Source: Saprospiraceae bacterium
GTDB lineage: Bacteria; Bacteroidota; Bacteroidia; Chitinophagales; Saprospiraceae
DNA: 64,000 nt
Direction: 5' to 3'
Assembly: GCA_013214355.1 (NCBI GenBank)
Contig: JABSSL010000022.1
Coordinates: 56,388-120,387, forward strand
The notes under the pieces were generated by a model. That model worked only from the letters and a program-made list of their open reading frames with translations, ran no database searches and was not told the DNA's origin. Numbering within the stretch: the stretch's first letter is position 1; every line of letters begins with the position of its first letter. Positions 23,501 to 31,611 of this stretch are shown one piece after another. The position numbers and the translations under genes are program-made.

Positions 23501-26500
23501 ACTAGCAACCACTATTGTCCGATTATCGAGGAGAATATCATGTTGTTCGGCGTAGATCCTTTCGAGTGTACCGCAACGCTTGAAGTACCTTTCCCTGTGA
23601 TTTCCTCTCCTTGTGGCCCTGGAGATTGGATGGTGCGGACAGAAGTATATCAAGACACAACTCAAGCTCCAGTATACACCATCGGACCAGATGATGATCG
23701 GACGATAACCAATGTCGGGCTGGGAGATTACATCATACGATATATCGTATTTGACGAAGTAGGTCGTGAATTTTTGCATCACTGTATTTTCCGTGTGGCC
23801 GATTTACAAGAACCCGTGGCAATTTGCCGCAGTGGTTTGGAAGTGGAATTGGATGCCCAAGGTGAAGGAAGATTGTTTATCCCGGACGTCAACAATGGTA
23901 GTTATGACAATTGTGGTGTAGATTCCATTTTGATCCGCCGGAGATATGATATTGATCCGTTTACCTGTGAGCCACTAGAAGAGCCATTTTACTCAGAATG
24001 GGGTGCCTTTATCGACTTTAACTGCTGTGATGTTGGCCGAAGTACTGTGGTAGAAATGAGAGTAGTTGATGTCAATGGTAATGAGAACATGTGTTGGATG
24101 TATACTGAGGTGCTGGATAACATTCCACCTATCTTCTCCGGAATTGATGATACCAGCTTAAGTTGTGAAGATTTGCCATATGACTTTAATCCGTATGACT
24201 CCACAGATTTAGTTGAGGTATTTGGTGTTCCGCTAATTGAGGATAACTGTGGTTCTACTGCTATGGAGATTAGTCCGATCGTAGATTGGGATGATTGTGC
24301 TTATGGAAATATTACGCGTCGTTTCCGTGTAATTGGCGCCAACGGCGTTCCTACTAGCTTTATTTATAGCCAGTTCATCACAGTAACTCGTAGCATGGAA
24401 TACGAGATCAAGTTCCCGAAAGATACGGAGACTGACTGTATCGATTTGGTGGATACGCTTGTGCTGGATCGGATAGGGTGTGATTCCTTCTCGGTAACTT
24501 ATGAGGATGTATTCCTGCCAAAGGATGCCAATGAATGCTATAATTTCATCCGTACCTATCATGTGATTAATCACTGTGAATGGGATGGTATCTCGGCCCC
24601 AATAGAAATTTCAAGGGACGAAGATTGCGATGGAACCGAAGGGGAAGAAGATGTATGGGTATTGAGGTTAACCGATACTACCTACATCGACCGCGATACC
24701 TTTGCATTCAATGAGGTACCTGCCTTACAGACCAAAGGAACTGAGTGCGACGGTACAACTAATCCGAAAGGATACTGGCGAGAGGTAAATTCCACAGGGT
24801 ACTGGACGTACACTCAACGCATCAAGATTTTTGATCTAGATGCTCCTGAAATTATCTATACACCGATAGATCCAGTCTGTACAGAAACAGCGGCATGTGA
24901 GCAACTTGTAGAATATCCATTTACGGTAATCGAAGGGTGTTTCTTGGATAGTATTTCAAGTGTTCGAGTATTTTTGGATGCCTTCTCTAACGGAACCCTG
25001 GATGAGGAATTACCTGCCTCCGCCGTATTGGGTAGTGCACCCGATTTTACCATCAGTCATACTTTCCCAATTGGAGAGCATAGGTTAGAACTTCGAGTTG
25101 TTGATGGATGCGGAAATCTAAGAAGTGCTTTATTGCCATTTGAAGTTCGCGACTGCTATGTACCAGATCCAGTTTGTCAGAATGGTTATGTGGTGAATCT
25201 TGGCCCGGTACCAGCTGGCACAGATAATAACGGAGATGGGGAAGATGACGAAGCTGGCGTATTACTAGAAGCTACAGATGTGATTAGTGTACTGGAAGAT
25301 GAATGTACGCAGCCATTACGTTTCTCTATCAATCGACTAGGAGAAGCTGCTGATATCTCAAATACTAGCTTAACCTTCACTTGCGACGATCGATATAGTG
25401 CTGAAGTGCAATTACACGTTTGGGATGGGGCCTTCAATCCAGAAGCCATGCAGCCAGATAGTACTATAGGAGGGCTGAACAACAAGTCTTGTACGATCAC
25501 GGTCTACATCCAGGATGAAGACAACCTATGCTCTAATTGCGCAGATGATACCGCCTTGGAAGGATTGATCCAGGGTTCAACAGCAATGCCTGCCAACAGT
25601 ACAGTAATCTTAGATGTAGAAAACTATGGTACAATTGGTAGTAATGATGGTTACTATTTTGCTCCTGGAGTAGAGTTAGGCGCTGATTACACAGTAAGAC
25701 CGGTGCTGGATGAATATCATCGCTATGGTATCACTACGCTTGATATCCTTCGAATTTATCGTCACATCCGAGGAGATCTTCCAATGGAGAATCCCTATCA
25801 GCTAATTGCAGCGGATGTCAATAATACCCATACCATTACTACCATGGATATGGTGGAACTGCGTCGCTTACTACTAGACGATATTGATCACTTTACAAAT
25901 AATACGAGTTATCGATTTGTTCCAACCGATTATGACTTCCCACTACCTAATAATCCTTGGATGGAGGACTTCCCAGAATCGATCACAGTAGAGAACGTAT
26001 CTACCTGTGTACTTGGTTTGGACTTTGTTTCCTTGAAGGTAGGGGATGTGGTTAACGGTACGTACGGAGAAGGCTTTAGCGCTGCTGAACTTGATGAACG
26101 TGGAACGGGGCAATTCAGTATCAGTGCTCCAGATTATGAGTTGACTACCGGTGAAAAGCAGCTTGTTCGCTTTACAGTACCGCGTGAGAAATTAGTGGAA
26201 GGATATCAGTTTACCTTATACCTAGATCCATCAGCTTTGGCTATTGTAGATCTACATTATGGCTTAGCGCAAGCCGGGCACTTTGGACTTAAGCGAATAG
26301 CAGATGGCATTTTAACCACTAGCTGGAACGGCCAAGCAGACCTTCTATCGGATGAGAAAGAAGTAGAGTTGTTTGCTGTTGAGGTAGAAGCAAAAATTGC
26401 AGCGAACCTCAGCGAACTGATCGAGATAAATTCGGACTTCCTAGGAGCCGAAGCCTACGACGATACAAATGAAATCCTAGATATAACGTTGGATTGGACG

Positions 26501-26782
26501 GCAATCTCCGGACCCGAGAAATCATTCCAGGTTTGGCAGAACTACCCAAATCCATTCCGACTAGAGACGAACGTAGAATTTGAAATAGAAAATCCAGGAA
26601 AAGTACAATTGATTGTTCACAATCCTGAAGGTCAACTAATTTATCATGAAGAAGCCAACTATGGTACCGGCCGTCACCGGATCAATATCCTGGCAAAGGA
26701 TCTCAAGGCGAGTGGGTTGCTTTACTATACCCTACAAACGGAGACAGATAGCCAAACCCGCCGTATGATCCTAATGAAGTAA
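17570..26782 (+). CDS. Giant T9SS-secreted surface protein, paralogue of the upstream gene
   Basis: Complete at 3070 residues. A signal peptide (hydrophobic core at about residues 21-38, likely cut after NAHA, residue 41) precedes a unique N-terminal region up to about 19080, an Ig-like domain, one DUF11 domain with acidic linker (about 19330-19740), nine CDDNGTP modules (19754-22330), a long C-terminal region matching the first giant (shared strings such as HCEWDGISAP and SRDEDCDGTEGEE), a dockerin-like pair (around 25715-25900, GITTLDILRIYRHIRG and TITTMDMVELRRLLL), a cohesin-like domain (about 26130-26500) and a T9SS sorting tail (NYPNPF ... RRMILMK). It lacks the large Ig array. Its own long upstream region suggests independent transcription. 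Expected location is the cell surface or extracellular space; function unknown. Confidence 0.92.
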   Translation: MNNTIYNAKQKKWQRLMVSRTAISYLLLIPFLLFFLNNAHAEGVKQVAPNPDDFVMLLIDEGAYGNFGAYNGPENSRLYFEIQDPDELVYLGLSRAYRLSGAPFSVGTYEFRIRRLSDGAVVHGPFSVNAFTENVSSWEDAANGPAAVTGSGYETTDDRYVFDPSEAGKYFIEFKDVTVIGYWDITVAKDNQAIDGRVYSTNWAFRTPTRDRVLPECVWDREFNGIIYSYTSDGFVSRIDFSNSGFQGLSFNVAFNRTGPGSTGDLELDRQSVPGQNLTSNSAEHLIFLNEPDINLFPDGECGELAVSTNFLCGDTEGYCIPVEVTRPGQVEVILDFNQNGQYDPELGDVILIQDFEEGDEFAACIPWDGLRGDGTPAELGDIVDLSVRYTQGVQHWALFDAEFLKQGFCVEVVRPVCSTNNSSDVLYWDDRNIPDDPGTNSAKDGRTGCECRTEGCRTFTNFDPNIPNCDRIDDDITTGYGDKNTLNTWWFASTTVDLFASIPIVAVQIEAEDEVCENTLAEISLAINGTLAVSTISWEGPNGPINSGGPENTSIFVDEPGVYTAIVTDDAGCTITATHTLTHIVCPIDIELDKSVDNPNPSIGDVVTFTIQVTNFGPGFATGVNVTDYLPNGLDNPTNISNGGVFSGGTIVWSDLTLDEGQVLDLTFQITVVPGSDYINLAEVTAMDQPDIDSTPGNGVDTDNDGNVEDDPDDEDDGDGVVLQPEACGLQVTIQNVVCDNNGTPADPDDDTFTFQMIVEGTSTSDEWVVTDFQDIRGAYNTLLTFGPYPITGGNLNFTVQDRFFASLCSTDVTVEAPFTCSTDCFLKALYENVQCDDNGTPADPLDDTYTVDITVAGFNTGNNWEVIVDGEVQQGPYDIPITIGPFSILEGDKLITIRDEADPACTEILEIQAPDFCSPACAITAEIENLVCDDNGTPLDASDDTYTFDLMVNDLNNASLSWESADGQFEGFYGFAVAMGPFPISGGAISLDIRDSEDPSCTTFLQVDPPATCSDQCALDVVINEVNCNDQGTESDGDDDTFTILITVNAVNANGSGWRIEGEPVTRQFGNSLTLGPYNIADGAVSFTVVDADDPECRQVVEIDAPPHCSTECRLETAISNTRCDDNGTPADPSDDVFFFDVLITGQNVSENGWTTSDGLGAGQYGEVTTVGPYPIADGDASVFIIDNADQGCNALLFIPAPETCSDQCAIEALVENVECDDNNTPTDASDDLYYFDLTVTPLNNVGVGWTTDGVVSGIYNLTRRMGPYPISDGNINLVIEDLNDSSCNVTIDVEAPATCSDKCVIEIVSSSVECADNDTPSRPEDDLYYFTVLVNGVNSTGNIWVATDGENEYTGTYGEEAVLGPFPIADGNVQLSFTDFNDPECTSAVIVEAPETCSDACEITETLVDNIECSDNNTSADPSDDTFTFELTVNALNPGGGWTASNGQSGAYGETVVLGPFPISGGEVFLQIQDNDKADCISSFSVAPPEPCSPDCLIDVEVVDVTCDDQGTFDNPFDDTFVYSVIVTGQNGGSTWRASDGTTGTYGELTVSNTHRVTEGVITITIVDVETGRCSFEFEVGPPLPEIECPEDTDQAQQTALVQTVTGDLTTEDLFFDDVDSLCWLPTEYFQDGDHNYDLINFKTDVGDDPIGYTFILYTDMTVNPVPAPWPTGMVDGVGTLFWGEYYPLDPCCYTQVSGTVPFPLSEDQFRSPYVDTTGLFDRPMTAVTQFAMMLAPDQAYSLLTTTWLADNTGHYTWVIVGTGEEAQPLIFTDEDLETATYPQQGIRYDLRLDDIETVLNNVDALDWLGRALVSDSYCGVDTITFADRLNPFDDCEDATIDRVFYLSDINGNVDSCEQEITFRRNEIDDVFLPAGTAIFNCGETFPVTDEGAPHPEVTGFPFVLTLEGYAELEVGGNDNITVVYKDVFDYETDDIFTVSREWSIIDECDLDTVNTFIQTIKVGGFSEPIIECPTSNHYCPIIEENIMLFGVDPFECTATLEVPFPVISSPCGPGDWMVRTEVYQDTTQAPVYTIGPDDDRTITNVGLGDYIIRYIVFDEVGREFLHHCIFRVADLQEPVAICRSGLEVELDAQGEGRLFIPDVNNGSYDNCGVDSILIRRRYDIDPFTCEPLEEPFYSEWGAFIDFNCCDVGRSTVVEMRVVDVNGNENMCWMYTEVLDNIPPIFSGIDDTSLSCEDLPYDFNPYDSTDLVEVFGVPLIEDNCGSTAMEISPIVDWDDCAYGNITRRFRVIGANGVPTSFIYSQFITVTRSMEYEIKFPKDTETDCIDLVDTLVLDRIGCDSFSVTYEDVFLPKDANECYNFIRTYHVINHCEWDGISAPIEISRDEDCDGTEGEEDVWVLRLTDTTYIDRDTFAFNEVPALQTKGTECDGTTNPKGYWREVNSTGYWTYTQRIKIFDLDAPEIIYTPIDPVCTETAACEQLVEYPFTVIEGCFLDSISSVRVFLDAFSNGTLDEELPASAVLGSAPDFTISHTFPIGEHRLELRVVDGCGNLRSALLPFEVRDCYVPDPVCQNGYVVNLGPVPAGTDNNGDGEDDEAGVLLEATDVISVLEDECTQPLRFSINRLGEAADISNTSLTFTCDDRYSAEVQLHVWDGAFNPEAMQPDSTIGGLNNKSCTITVYIQDEDNLCSNCADDTALEGLIQGSTAMPANSTVILDVENYGTIGSNDGYYFAPGVELGADYTVRPVLDEYHRYGITTLDILRIYRHIRGDLPMENPYQLIAADVNNTHTITTMDMVELRRLLLDDIDHFTNNTSYRFVPTDYDFPLPNNPWMEDFPESITVENVSTCVLGLDFVSLKVGDVVNGTYGEGFSAAELDERGTGQFSISAPDYELTTGEKQLVRFTVPREKLVEGYQFTLYLDPSALAIVDLHYGLAQAGHFGLKRIADGILTTSWNGQADLLSDEKEVELFAVEVEAKIAANLSELIEINSDFLGAEAYDDTNEILDITLDWTAISGPEKSFQVWQNYPNPFRLETNVEFEIENPGKVQLIVHNPEGQLIYHEEANYGTGRHRINILAKDLKASGLLYYTLQTETDSQTRRMILMK
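19754..22330 (+). repeat. Nine copies of the CDDNGTPxDPxDD module
   Basis: Same module as at 9135-12950: paired Cys, acidic loop, Trp-containing strand, GPFPI-like turn, D-x-D and a terminal APxTCS. Copies are diverged from one another and often as close to copies in the upstream giant as to each other, judging by eye. Confidence 0.85.
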
Positions 26783-26810
26783 AAATTTTCGTCTACTATA
26801 GTATGTATCA

Positions 26811-26845
26811 TGGAAGATTGGCTTGCCAATCTTCCATTTTTTTTT
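26811..26845 (+). terminator. Strong Rho-independent terminator
   Basis: Perfect 11-bp stem TGGAAGATTGG (26811-26821) and CCAATCTTCCA (26826-26836), loop CTTG, then a run of nine T. It lies about 30 bases past the stop of the second giant gene. Confidence 0.93.
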
Positions 26846-26851
26846 GCTTTC

Positions 26852-26874
26852 ATTGTTGGTCTCCGACCAACAAT
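26852..26874. repeat. Dispersed GTTGGT hairpin, copy 1
   Basis: Arms ATTGTTGGT (26852-26860) and ACCAACAAT (26866-26874), loop CTCCG. It lies between convergent genes and belongs to the hairpin family also at 34017, 38064, 40602, 40669 and 63881. Confidence 0.8.
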
Positions 26875-26891
26875 AAAAGCCATATCCAAGA

Positions 26892-28100
26892 TCACCCCAA
26901 CCTCGTCTTCACCTCTACTTCCTGATGCAAGGTCCGATGCACCGGACATTTATTCGCTATCTCCAAGAGTCGCACCCGCTGCTCCTCCGTAAGATCTCCT
27001 TCGATTACCAGGACTCGATCAAAATGATCAATCTTACTAGCTTTATTCTCTACATCGGTCATATCAGATGCATAATCCTTATAATGCTCTAGGTGTACTT
27101 TAACCTCTTGCAGATCCCACTTCTTCCGCCGGGCATACATTTGTAAGGTCATGGCCGTGCAAGCACCGAGCCCCGCAGTTACTAGATCATATGGGGTGGG
27201 CCCGAAGTCATTGCCGCCCACACTAACTGGTTCATCAGCCTGGAGACTGTGTTGTCGCACCATGATTTCCGTGGTAAAACCCTCATTCCCCAAACGAACG
27301 GTGACTTCTTTTTCGGCCCTCAATTTCTCTTGTGCCGGTAAACCAAGATAGCGCTTTACCCAACTAGCTATGGTCTCACCAACATATTGAGCATCGTACT
27401 TGTTGGAGAGTAGGTGATCAGCCCCATCTAAGCTAATAAAGCTTTTGGGGTGCATAGCTGCCTGATAGAGATGGGCTGCGTTGTCGATATTGACGGTACG
27501 ATCCTGAGGAGAATGCATGATTAGTAGGGCCTTGCCTAGATGCTTGATCTTATCATCCAGTGCATTAGATCTGATATCTTCTAAAAACTGTTTCTTGACC
27601 TGGAATGGTCTTCCTCCGATATTGACCTCTGCTACGCCATTCTTTTCAATTTCTTCAATACTAGAGCCTAGCAAATGGCTAACATGTTCCGGATCATAAG
27701 GCGCCCCTATGGTGGCCACTGCTTTGACTCCTGGAAGCTCCGTAGCCGCACATAGTACCGCGGCTCCACCAAGGGAATGGCCAATTAGGAGGGAAGGAGC
27801 CATATAGTTCTCTTCTAAAAAGGTGGCAGCAGCTATCAAGTCCTCCACATTAGAGCTGAAGTTGGTATCGGCAAAATCACCTTCACTTTCACCCAAACCT
27901 GTGAAATCGAAACGCAAAACTGCCACGGCACTCAAGTTGAGGGCTTGACTTATATTGCGTACTGCTGAAAGATTCTTACTGCAGGTAAAGCAATGGGCAA
28001 ATAGCGCGTACGAATGAGGATGCTGATTGGCAGGAAGCTCTAGTTTTGCGGCTAACATTTCCCCCTCAGCGTTAGGGAATTGGACTTTAATGGATGCCAT
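26892..28100 (-). CDS. Alpha/beta hydrolase-OsmC fusion protein
   Basis: 402 residues. The N-terminal about 255 residues are an alpha/beta hydrolase with nucleophile elbow GHSLGG (Ser109), an acid in the HSPQDRT region and a His in DGADHL. The C-terminal about 140 residues are an OsmC/Ohr-type domain with the two expected cysteines, Cys314 in GLGACTAM and Cys385 in NKCPVHR. OsmC family proteins reduce organic or lipid hydroperoxides using this Cys pair; the hydrolase could release or process an acyl substrate, but this is inference. The same fused architecture is known in other bacteria. Monocistronic, convergent with the second giant gene; no signal peptide, so cytoplasmic. Confidence 0.9.
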   Translation of the reverse strand: MASIKVQFPNAEGEMLAAKLELPANQHPHSYALFAHCFTCSKNLSAVRNISQALNLSAVAVLRFDFTGLGESEGDFADTNFSSNVEDLIAAATFLEENYMAPSLLIGHSLGGAAVLCAATELPGVKAVATIGAPYDPEHVSHLLGSSIEEIEKNGVAEVNIGGRPFQVKKQFLEDIRSNALDDKIKHLGKALLIMHSPQDRTVNIDNAAHLYQAAMHPKSFISLDGADHLLSNKYDAQYVGETIASWVKRYLGLPAQEKLRAEKEVTVRLGNEGFTTEIMVRQHSLQADEPVSVGGNDFGPTPYDLVTAGLGACTAMTLQMYARRKKWDLQEVKVHLEHYKDYASDMTDVENKASKIDHFDRVLVIEGDLTEEQRVRLLEIANKCPVHRTLHQEVEVKTRLG

Positions 28101-28218
28101 GGTACTGGGTTTTTCAACATTAACGATCTGTGACAGGCTAGGGTTGAAGGTGAGCTACCGTTCAACTGTCGTAATCATAACACTTACAAGACAAGCATGG
28201 ATCTGAAAGCCACCATTT

Positions 28219-29052
28219 TTACCGACTAAACCCCCATCGTAAAAACTGTGGAAGTACCCGTCCCCAAGTCTGCGGATTGTGTTCTCCGCCCTCCACCTCC
28301 ACATATTCGAGATCTCGATACCCCAATTGCCTCAAAATGGCCATCAGATCTTGTGTATCATCGATGGAGTCGATCACTCCATTATTATTGCGATCCTCCG
28401 TTTCATCAAGTGTACCCGTTTGGAACCAAAAACGCAGGCCAGGCTTCATGGGCCCCTTCTTGATTTGTGTATGCATAATCCGGTTGGCGTCAGGGAACTT
28501 AGGGTCAAATTCCTCGGATCTCCACCACAATGAACCACTAAACACGCCTACTTGCCCAAAGAGATCCGGATGATTCCAAACAATATCAAGAGCCGACAAA
28601 GCGCCTAAGGAAAAACCTGCAAAAGAGTGAGCTTGTGGCGCATCGCTTACTCGATAACGTTTTCTTAGCTCGGGCAGAAGTTCTTTAGTGATAAAAATAC
28701 TGTAGGGCCTGGCTTTGCTTCCCCTCCCTTTGTAGTCCGCTTGTTTACCTACCCCGTAGGTCTGCATTCTATCCATAGCGGGAATGGCCACCAACAAAAA
28801 GGGCTGCAATCGCGACTTCTGGTAGCTCGCTTTCAAGCGAGTCATTAATTGCAGTGCCTCTGCGTCTTGCCCATCGTTTAGGAACAGTATGCGCAATGGC
28901 TTTGTGGATTTATCATAAGCAGGTGGCAGATAGACATCTATGTCGAAGTTGATACCTAACCTTTTCGATGAAAACCCCTTTAGTTGATCATGTGTCCAGT
29001 CACGAGAGCGTTGCGAGGGAAAGAGAGCCTGAATGATAGTCGAAACCTTCAT
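28219..29052 (-). CDS. Putative esterase (esterase D/enterochelin esterase-like alpha/beta hydrolase)
   Basis: 277 residues. Family features: a YLPPAYD strand near residue 41, LFLNDGQD near 57-63, nucleophile elbow GFSLGA with Ser148, and a C-terminal EGGEHNPQTW carrying the probable catalytic His. No convincing signal peptide, so cytoplasmic. It resembles the putative esterase family that includes FrsA/Fes/esterase D-type enzymes acting on small acyl or glycosyl esters; the substrate is unknown. An insertion near the C-terminus reads DRNNNGVIDSIDD, an EF-hand-like Asp/Asn loop. It runs in the same direction as the hydrolase-OsmC gene, with a 118-base gap. Confidence 0.8.
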   Translation of the reverse strand: MKVSTIIQALFPSQRSRDWTHDQLKGFSSKRLGINFDIDVYLPPAYDKSTKPLRILFLNDGQDAEALQLMTRLKASYQKSRLQPFLLVAIPAMDRMQTYGVGKQADYKGRGSKARPYSIFITKELLPELRKRYRVSDAPQAHSFAGFSLGALSALDIVWNHPDLFGQVGVFSGSLWWRSEEFDPKFPDANRIMHTQIKKGPMKPGLRFWFQTGTLDETEDRNNNGVIDSIDDTQDLMAILRQLGYRDLEYVEVEGGEHNPQTWGRVLPQFLRWGFSR

Positions 29053-29421
29053 AACTATTTTAATAACCTATTTTATCCTTTTTGCAGCGCAAATATGCAC
29101 TTTCTATACTAAAAATCATTCCTGGGATCGTTTAGATACATATATGTTAAAGAGAAAGTTGTTTTTTTGTATAAATTTCAGAAAATTGCACAAGCTACAG
29201 TATGCATTCGAGGTACTGTACATTAAGCGTTCGAATGTTGTTTTATACAAGTCTCTACATTTTGCAACAATACTAAATTCCATGTTACTACCTGCCGCTT
29301 CAAGGCAGGGGGCTTGGATACTGCAATTTGCAAGGAGGGAAATTAATGGATTAACAGCTTCTCATCCACTAATCCGCCCCCAAAGAACGTTATTGAATAA
29401 CTTAAACGAAAAATTTTTACC
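29053..29421. other. Divergent intergenic region
   Basis: 369 AT-rich bases between divergent genes. It must hold promoters for both, but I find no exact TAnnTTTG box; TACATTTTG at about 29257 is one base too long. A short CCTGCC/GGCAGG hairpin lies near 29290-29310. The open frame crossing it (29033-29425) has no protein-like features. Confidence 0.45.
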
Positions 29422-30042
29422 ATGAGAATGCTAACACGTGTTATTATCCTATTGTTGATGGTGTCATTTGGGTATACTGCCCACGCTCAAAAATTAACCA
29501 AAGAAGAAAAGAAGGCGCTCAAAGCACAATTGAAGAAGTATCGCAAGAATCCTGAGCTGTTGAGAGACCTTACCGAAGAAACGGATGCCCTCCGTGAAGA
29601 AAACCGCGAACTACAATCTCGTATCAACCAAATGGAATCCGAAAGATCTCATTCTAGCTCTCAGGTTGCTCAAAAAGAGCGAGAGATTGCAGAATTGAAT
29701 AATCGACTGCTAGACGCTCAGGAAGCCCTTCGCCAAAAGAATGAAGAACCTCCTGCTGTGATGACACCAAGGGAAGTAGAAGAAACGGGGACCCATTTTA
29801 AGGTTCAGATTGGTGCTTACGAAAAGACCTATATTCCAGAAAACCTTGCTGGTGACGATATGGGACTTGAGTCTGATGGAAGCTTACAAAAAGTCCTAGT
29901 TGGGAAATTCAACGATTATCAAGCTGCCAAGGAATTGAAAAAATACATCCGTAATATCGGTATCAAAGATGCTTTCATTGTAGCCTACAGAGATGGGTTA
30001 AGAGTAGATTTGAACGAAGTTGTATCAGAAGAAGAGCAATAA
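29422..30042 (+). CDS. Exported coiled-coil protein with SPOR-like C-terminus
   Basis: 206 residues. A signal peptide (hydrophobic residues about 7-17, cut after AHA near residue 22) is followed by a Lys/Glu-rich coiled coil (about 24-110, heptads with EENRELQSRINQMESE) and a C-terminal domain (about 123-195) that fits the SPOR pattern: FKVQIGAYEK, then KVLVGKFNDYQAAKELKKYI and DAFIVAYRDG. SPOR domains bind denuded peptidoglycan at division sites; here the protein is probably periplasmic and envelope-related. Followed at once by a strong terminator, so the transcript ends here. Confidence 0.8.
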   Translation: MRMLTRVIILLLMVSFGYTAHAQKLTKEEKKALKAQLKKYRKNPELLRDLTEETDALREENRELQSRINQMESERSHSSSQVAQKEREIAELNNRLLDAQEALRQKNEEPPAVMTPREVEETGTHFKVQIGAYEKTYIPENLAGDDMGLESDGSLQKVLVGKFNDYQAAKELKKYIRNIGIKDAFIVAYRDGLRVDLNEVVSEEEQ

Positions 30043-30059
30043 ATTGTTACACTTTGCAT

Positions 30060-30097
30060 AAAAAACCGGAATAGTGATCGCACTGTTCCGGTTTTTT
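30060..30097 (+). terminator. Strong Rho-independent terminator
   Basis: Stem CCGGAATAGTG (30066-30076) with CACTGTTCCGG (30081-30091), loop ATCG, one T-G wobble, extended by A-run/T-run pairing and ending in six T. Confidence 0.93.
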
Positions 30098-30362
30098 GTT
30101 TCTGAGCACCATTGGTGCAGAATAAAAATTTGTTTGAGGTTTAATTGTTGCTGTTTTCGTAATTTATTTTGGTTGAATAGGTTTTTTTTTGTGTTTTATT
30201 ACTAATACTTGCTGTTTGGCTGAAATCAGCCCAGAGACAATAAATAAGACTTATTATTCGAGCCGACGAAATTCCATTCTGAAAAGCCCACCATTCGCTA
30301 AATTTTTGTTGTTATATACCATATAGGATTAATTGTAACTTATTGATTGTCAGTTTTTTTGG

Positions 30363-30394
30363 TTTTGTTTTTTCCGGCCAAGAAATTACCTTTG
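30363..30394 (+). promoter_or_regulatory. Bacteroidota-type promoter for the ATP-grasp gene
   Basis: TTTTG at 30363-30367, a 19-base spacer, and TACCTTTG at 30387-30394 match the -33/-7 consensus of Bacteroidota primary sigma. The start codon lies 165 bases downstream, so the 5' leader is long. The remaining 30098-30362 is AT-rich with nothing else recognisable. Confidence 0.75.
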
Positions 30395-30559
30395 TGGCCA
30401 GTATGGAACCGCTGGTTAAGATTTGGCTTTAAAAAGCGGGCTTTTAAGAGATATAATTTAATCTGATGGAGACCAGTTCAAGAAAGTAGGTCCTCATCCA
30501 AGGGAAGTCAAGGAAAAGCCAGAGTAGTTCCTTTTCGAAAAACACAACAAAAAAACGGA

Positions 30560-31609
30560 ATGAAAAAAATTGGTATCCTTTTTGGCCAGGAGCGATCTTT
30601 CCCCCAGGCTTTTGTTGAGCGAGTCAACGCCAAAAATGAAAAAGATATTACGGCGGAATTTGTTTCGATTGATAAAGTAATGCAAGGGGAAGCTACAGAG
30701 TATGCTGTAATTATCGACCGGATTTCTCAAGATGTTCCCTTTTATCGAGCATTCCTTAAAAATGCAGCGATTACCGGAACTGCTGTCATCAATAATCCCT
30801 TCTGGTGGAGTGCAGATGAAAAGTTCTTCAACAATGCACTAGCGATGAAAGTGGGCGTACCGGTACCTAAAACCGTACTCTTGCCTTCTAAAGATCATCC
30901 TGCTGATACAACTGCAGATTCCTTTTCCAACTTGGCCTTCCCTATGGATTGGAACAGCATTTTCGAATATATTGGTTTCCCTGCCTACATGAAGCCGCAT
31001 GCAGGTGGTGGTTGGAAGAATGTGTATAAGCTAACCAGTGCAGAGGACTTTTTCGATAAATACAGTGAAACACATCAGTTGGTGATGATGCTTCAGGAGG
31101 AGATCACCTTCGATGCTTACTTCCGTTGCTATTGCATTGGAGGGAAATATGTGCGGATCATGGATTATGAGCCACGTAACCCACATCACCTTCGATATGT
31201 TGCTGATCACAAGGTGTCTGCCGCCATGCGCAAGAAAATGGAAGACTACGTATTGAAACTGAACCATGGACTAGGCTACGATTTCAATACGGTGGAGTTT
31301 GCGATTAGAGACGGTGTTCCATATGCGATCGATTTCTGTAATCCTGCACCAGATGCAGATATCAAATCAGTAGGAGAGGAGAACTTTGAATGGGTAGTAG
31401 AAACGGCAGCGACTTACGCCATTGAAAGAGCAAAGGCACAGAAACCAGGGCAGGATAACTTGACATGGGGAACTTACATCAAGGAATCTGCCGCCGCTGC
31501 TACTCCTGCTAAGCCTAAGGCTACTCGTACTAGAAAGACCACTGCTTCCAAAGCAAAGACAACGACTACTAAGGCAAAGGCTACCACCACTGCCAAGAAG
31601 AAAGCATAA
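30560..31609 (+). CDS. RimK-like ATP-grasp protein with histone-like basic tail
   Basis: 349 residues. The N-terminal GILFGQERSFP strand and the central region fit the ATP-grasp fold: ATP-binding YMKPHAGGGWKNV, a MLQEEITFDAYFR strand, and metal-ligand region FNTVEFAI ... YAIDFCNPAPDADI. ATP-grasp enzymes activate a carboxylate as acyl phosphate and join it to an amine or thiol. The last about 35 residues are Lys/Thr/Ala-rich (KPKATRTRK, TTTTKAKATTTAKKKA), like histone H1-type or Hc1-type DNA-binding tails, and are absent from ordinary ATP-grasp enzymes. It precedes an amidotransferase-like gene and a second ATP-grasp-like gene on the same strand, but has its own promoter and terminator. Substrate unknown. 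Confidence 0.8.
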   Translation: MKKIGILFGQERSFPQAFVERVNAKNEKDITAEFVSIDKVMQGEATEYAVIIDRISQDVPFYRAFLKNAAITGTAVINNPFWWSADEKFFNNALAMKVGVPVPKTVLLPSKDHPADTTADSFSNLAFPMDWNSIFEYIGFPAYMKPHAGGGWKNVYKLTSAEDFFDKYSETHQLVMMLQEEITFDAYFRCYCIGGKYVRIMDYEPRNPHHLRYVADHKVSAAMRKKMEDYVLKLNHGLGYDFNTVEFAIRDGVPYAIDFCNPAPDADIKSVGEENFEWVVETAATYAIERAKAQKPGQDNLTWGTYIKESAAAATPAKPKATRTRKTTASKAKTTTTKAKATTTAKKKA

Positions 31610-31611
31610 AG

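Noticed and set aside
29033..29425. Open frame of 130 codons in the divergent gap
   Set aside because: It overlaps the start of one real gene, has AT-driven composition (Phe/Ile/Leu/Tyr) and no recognisable domain.
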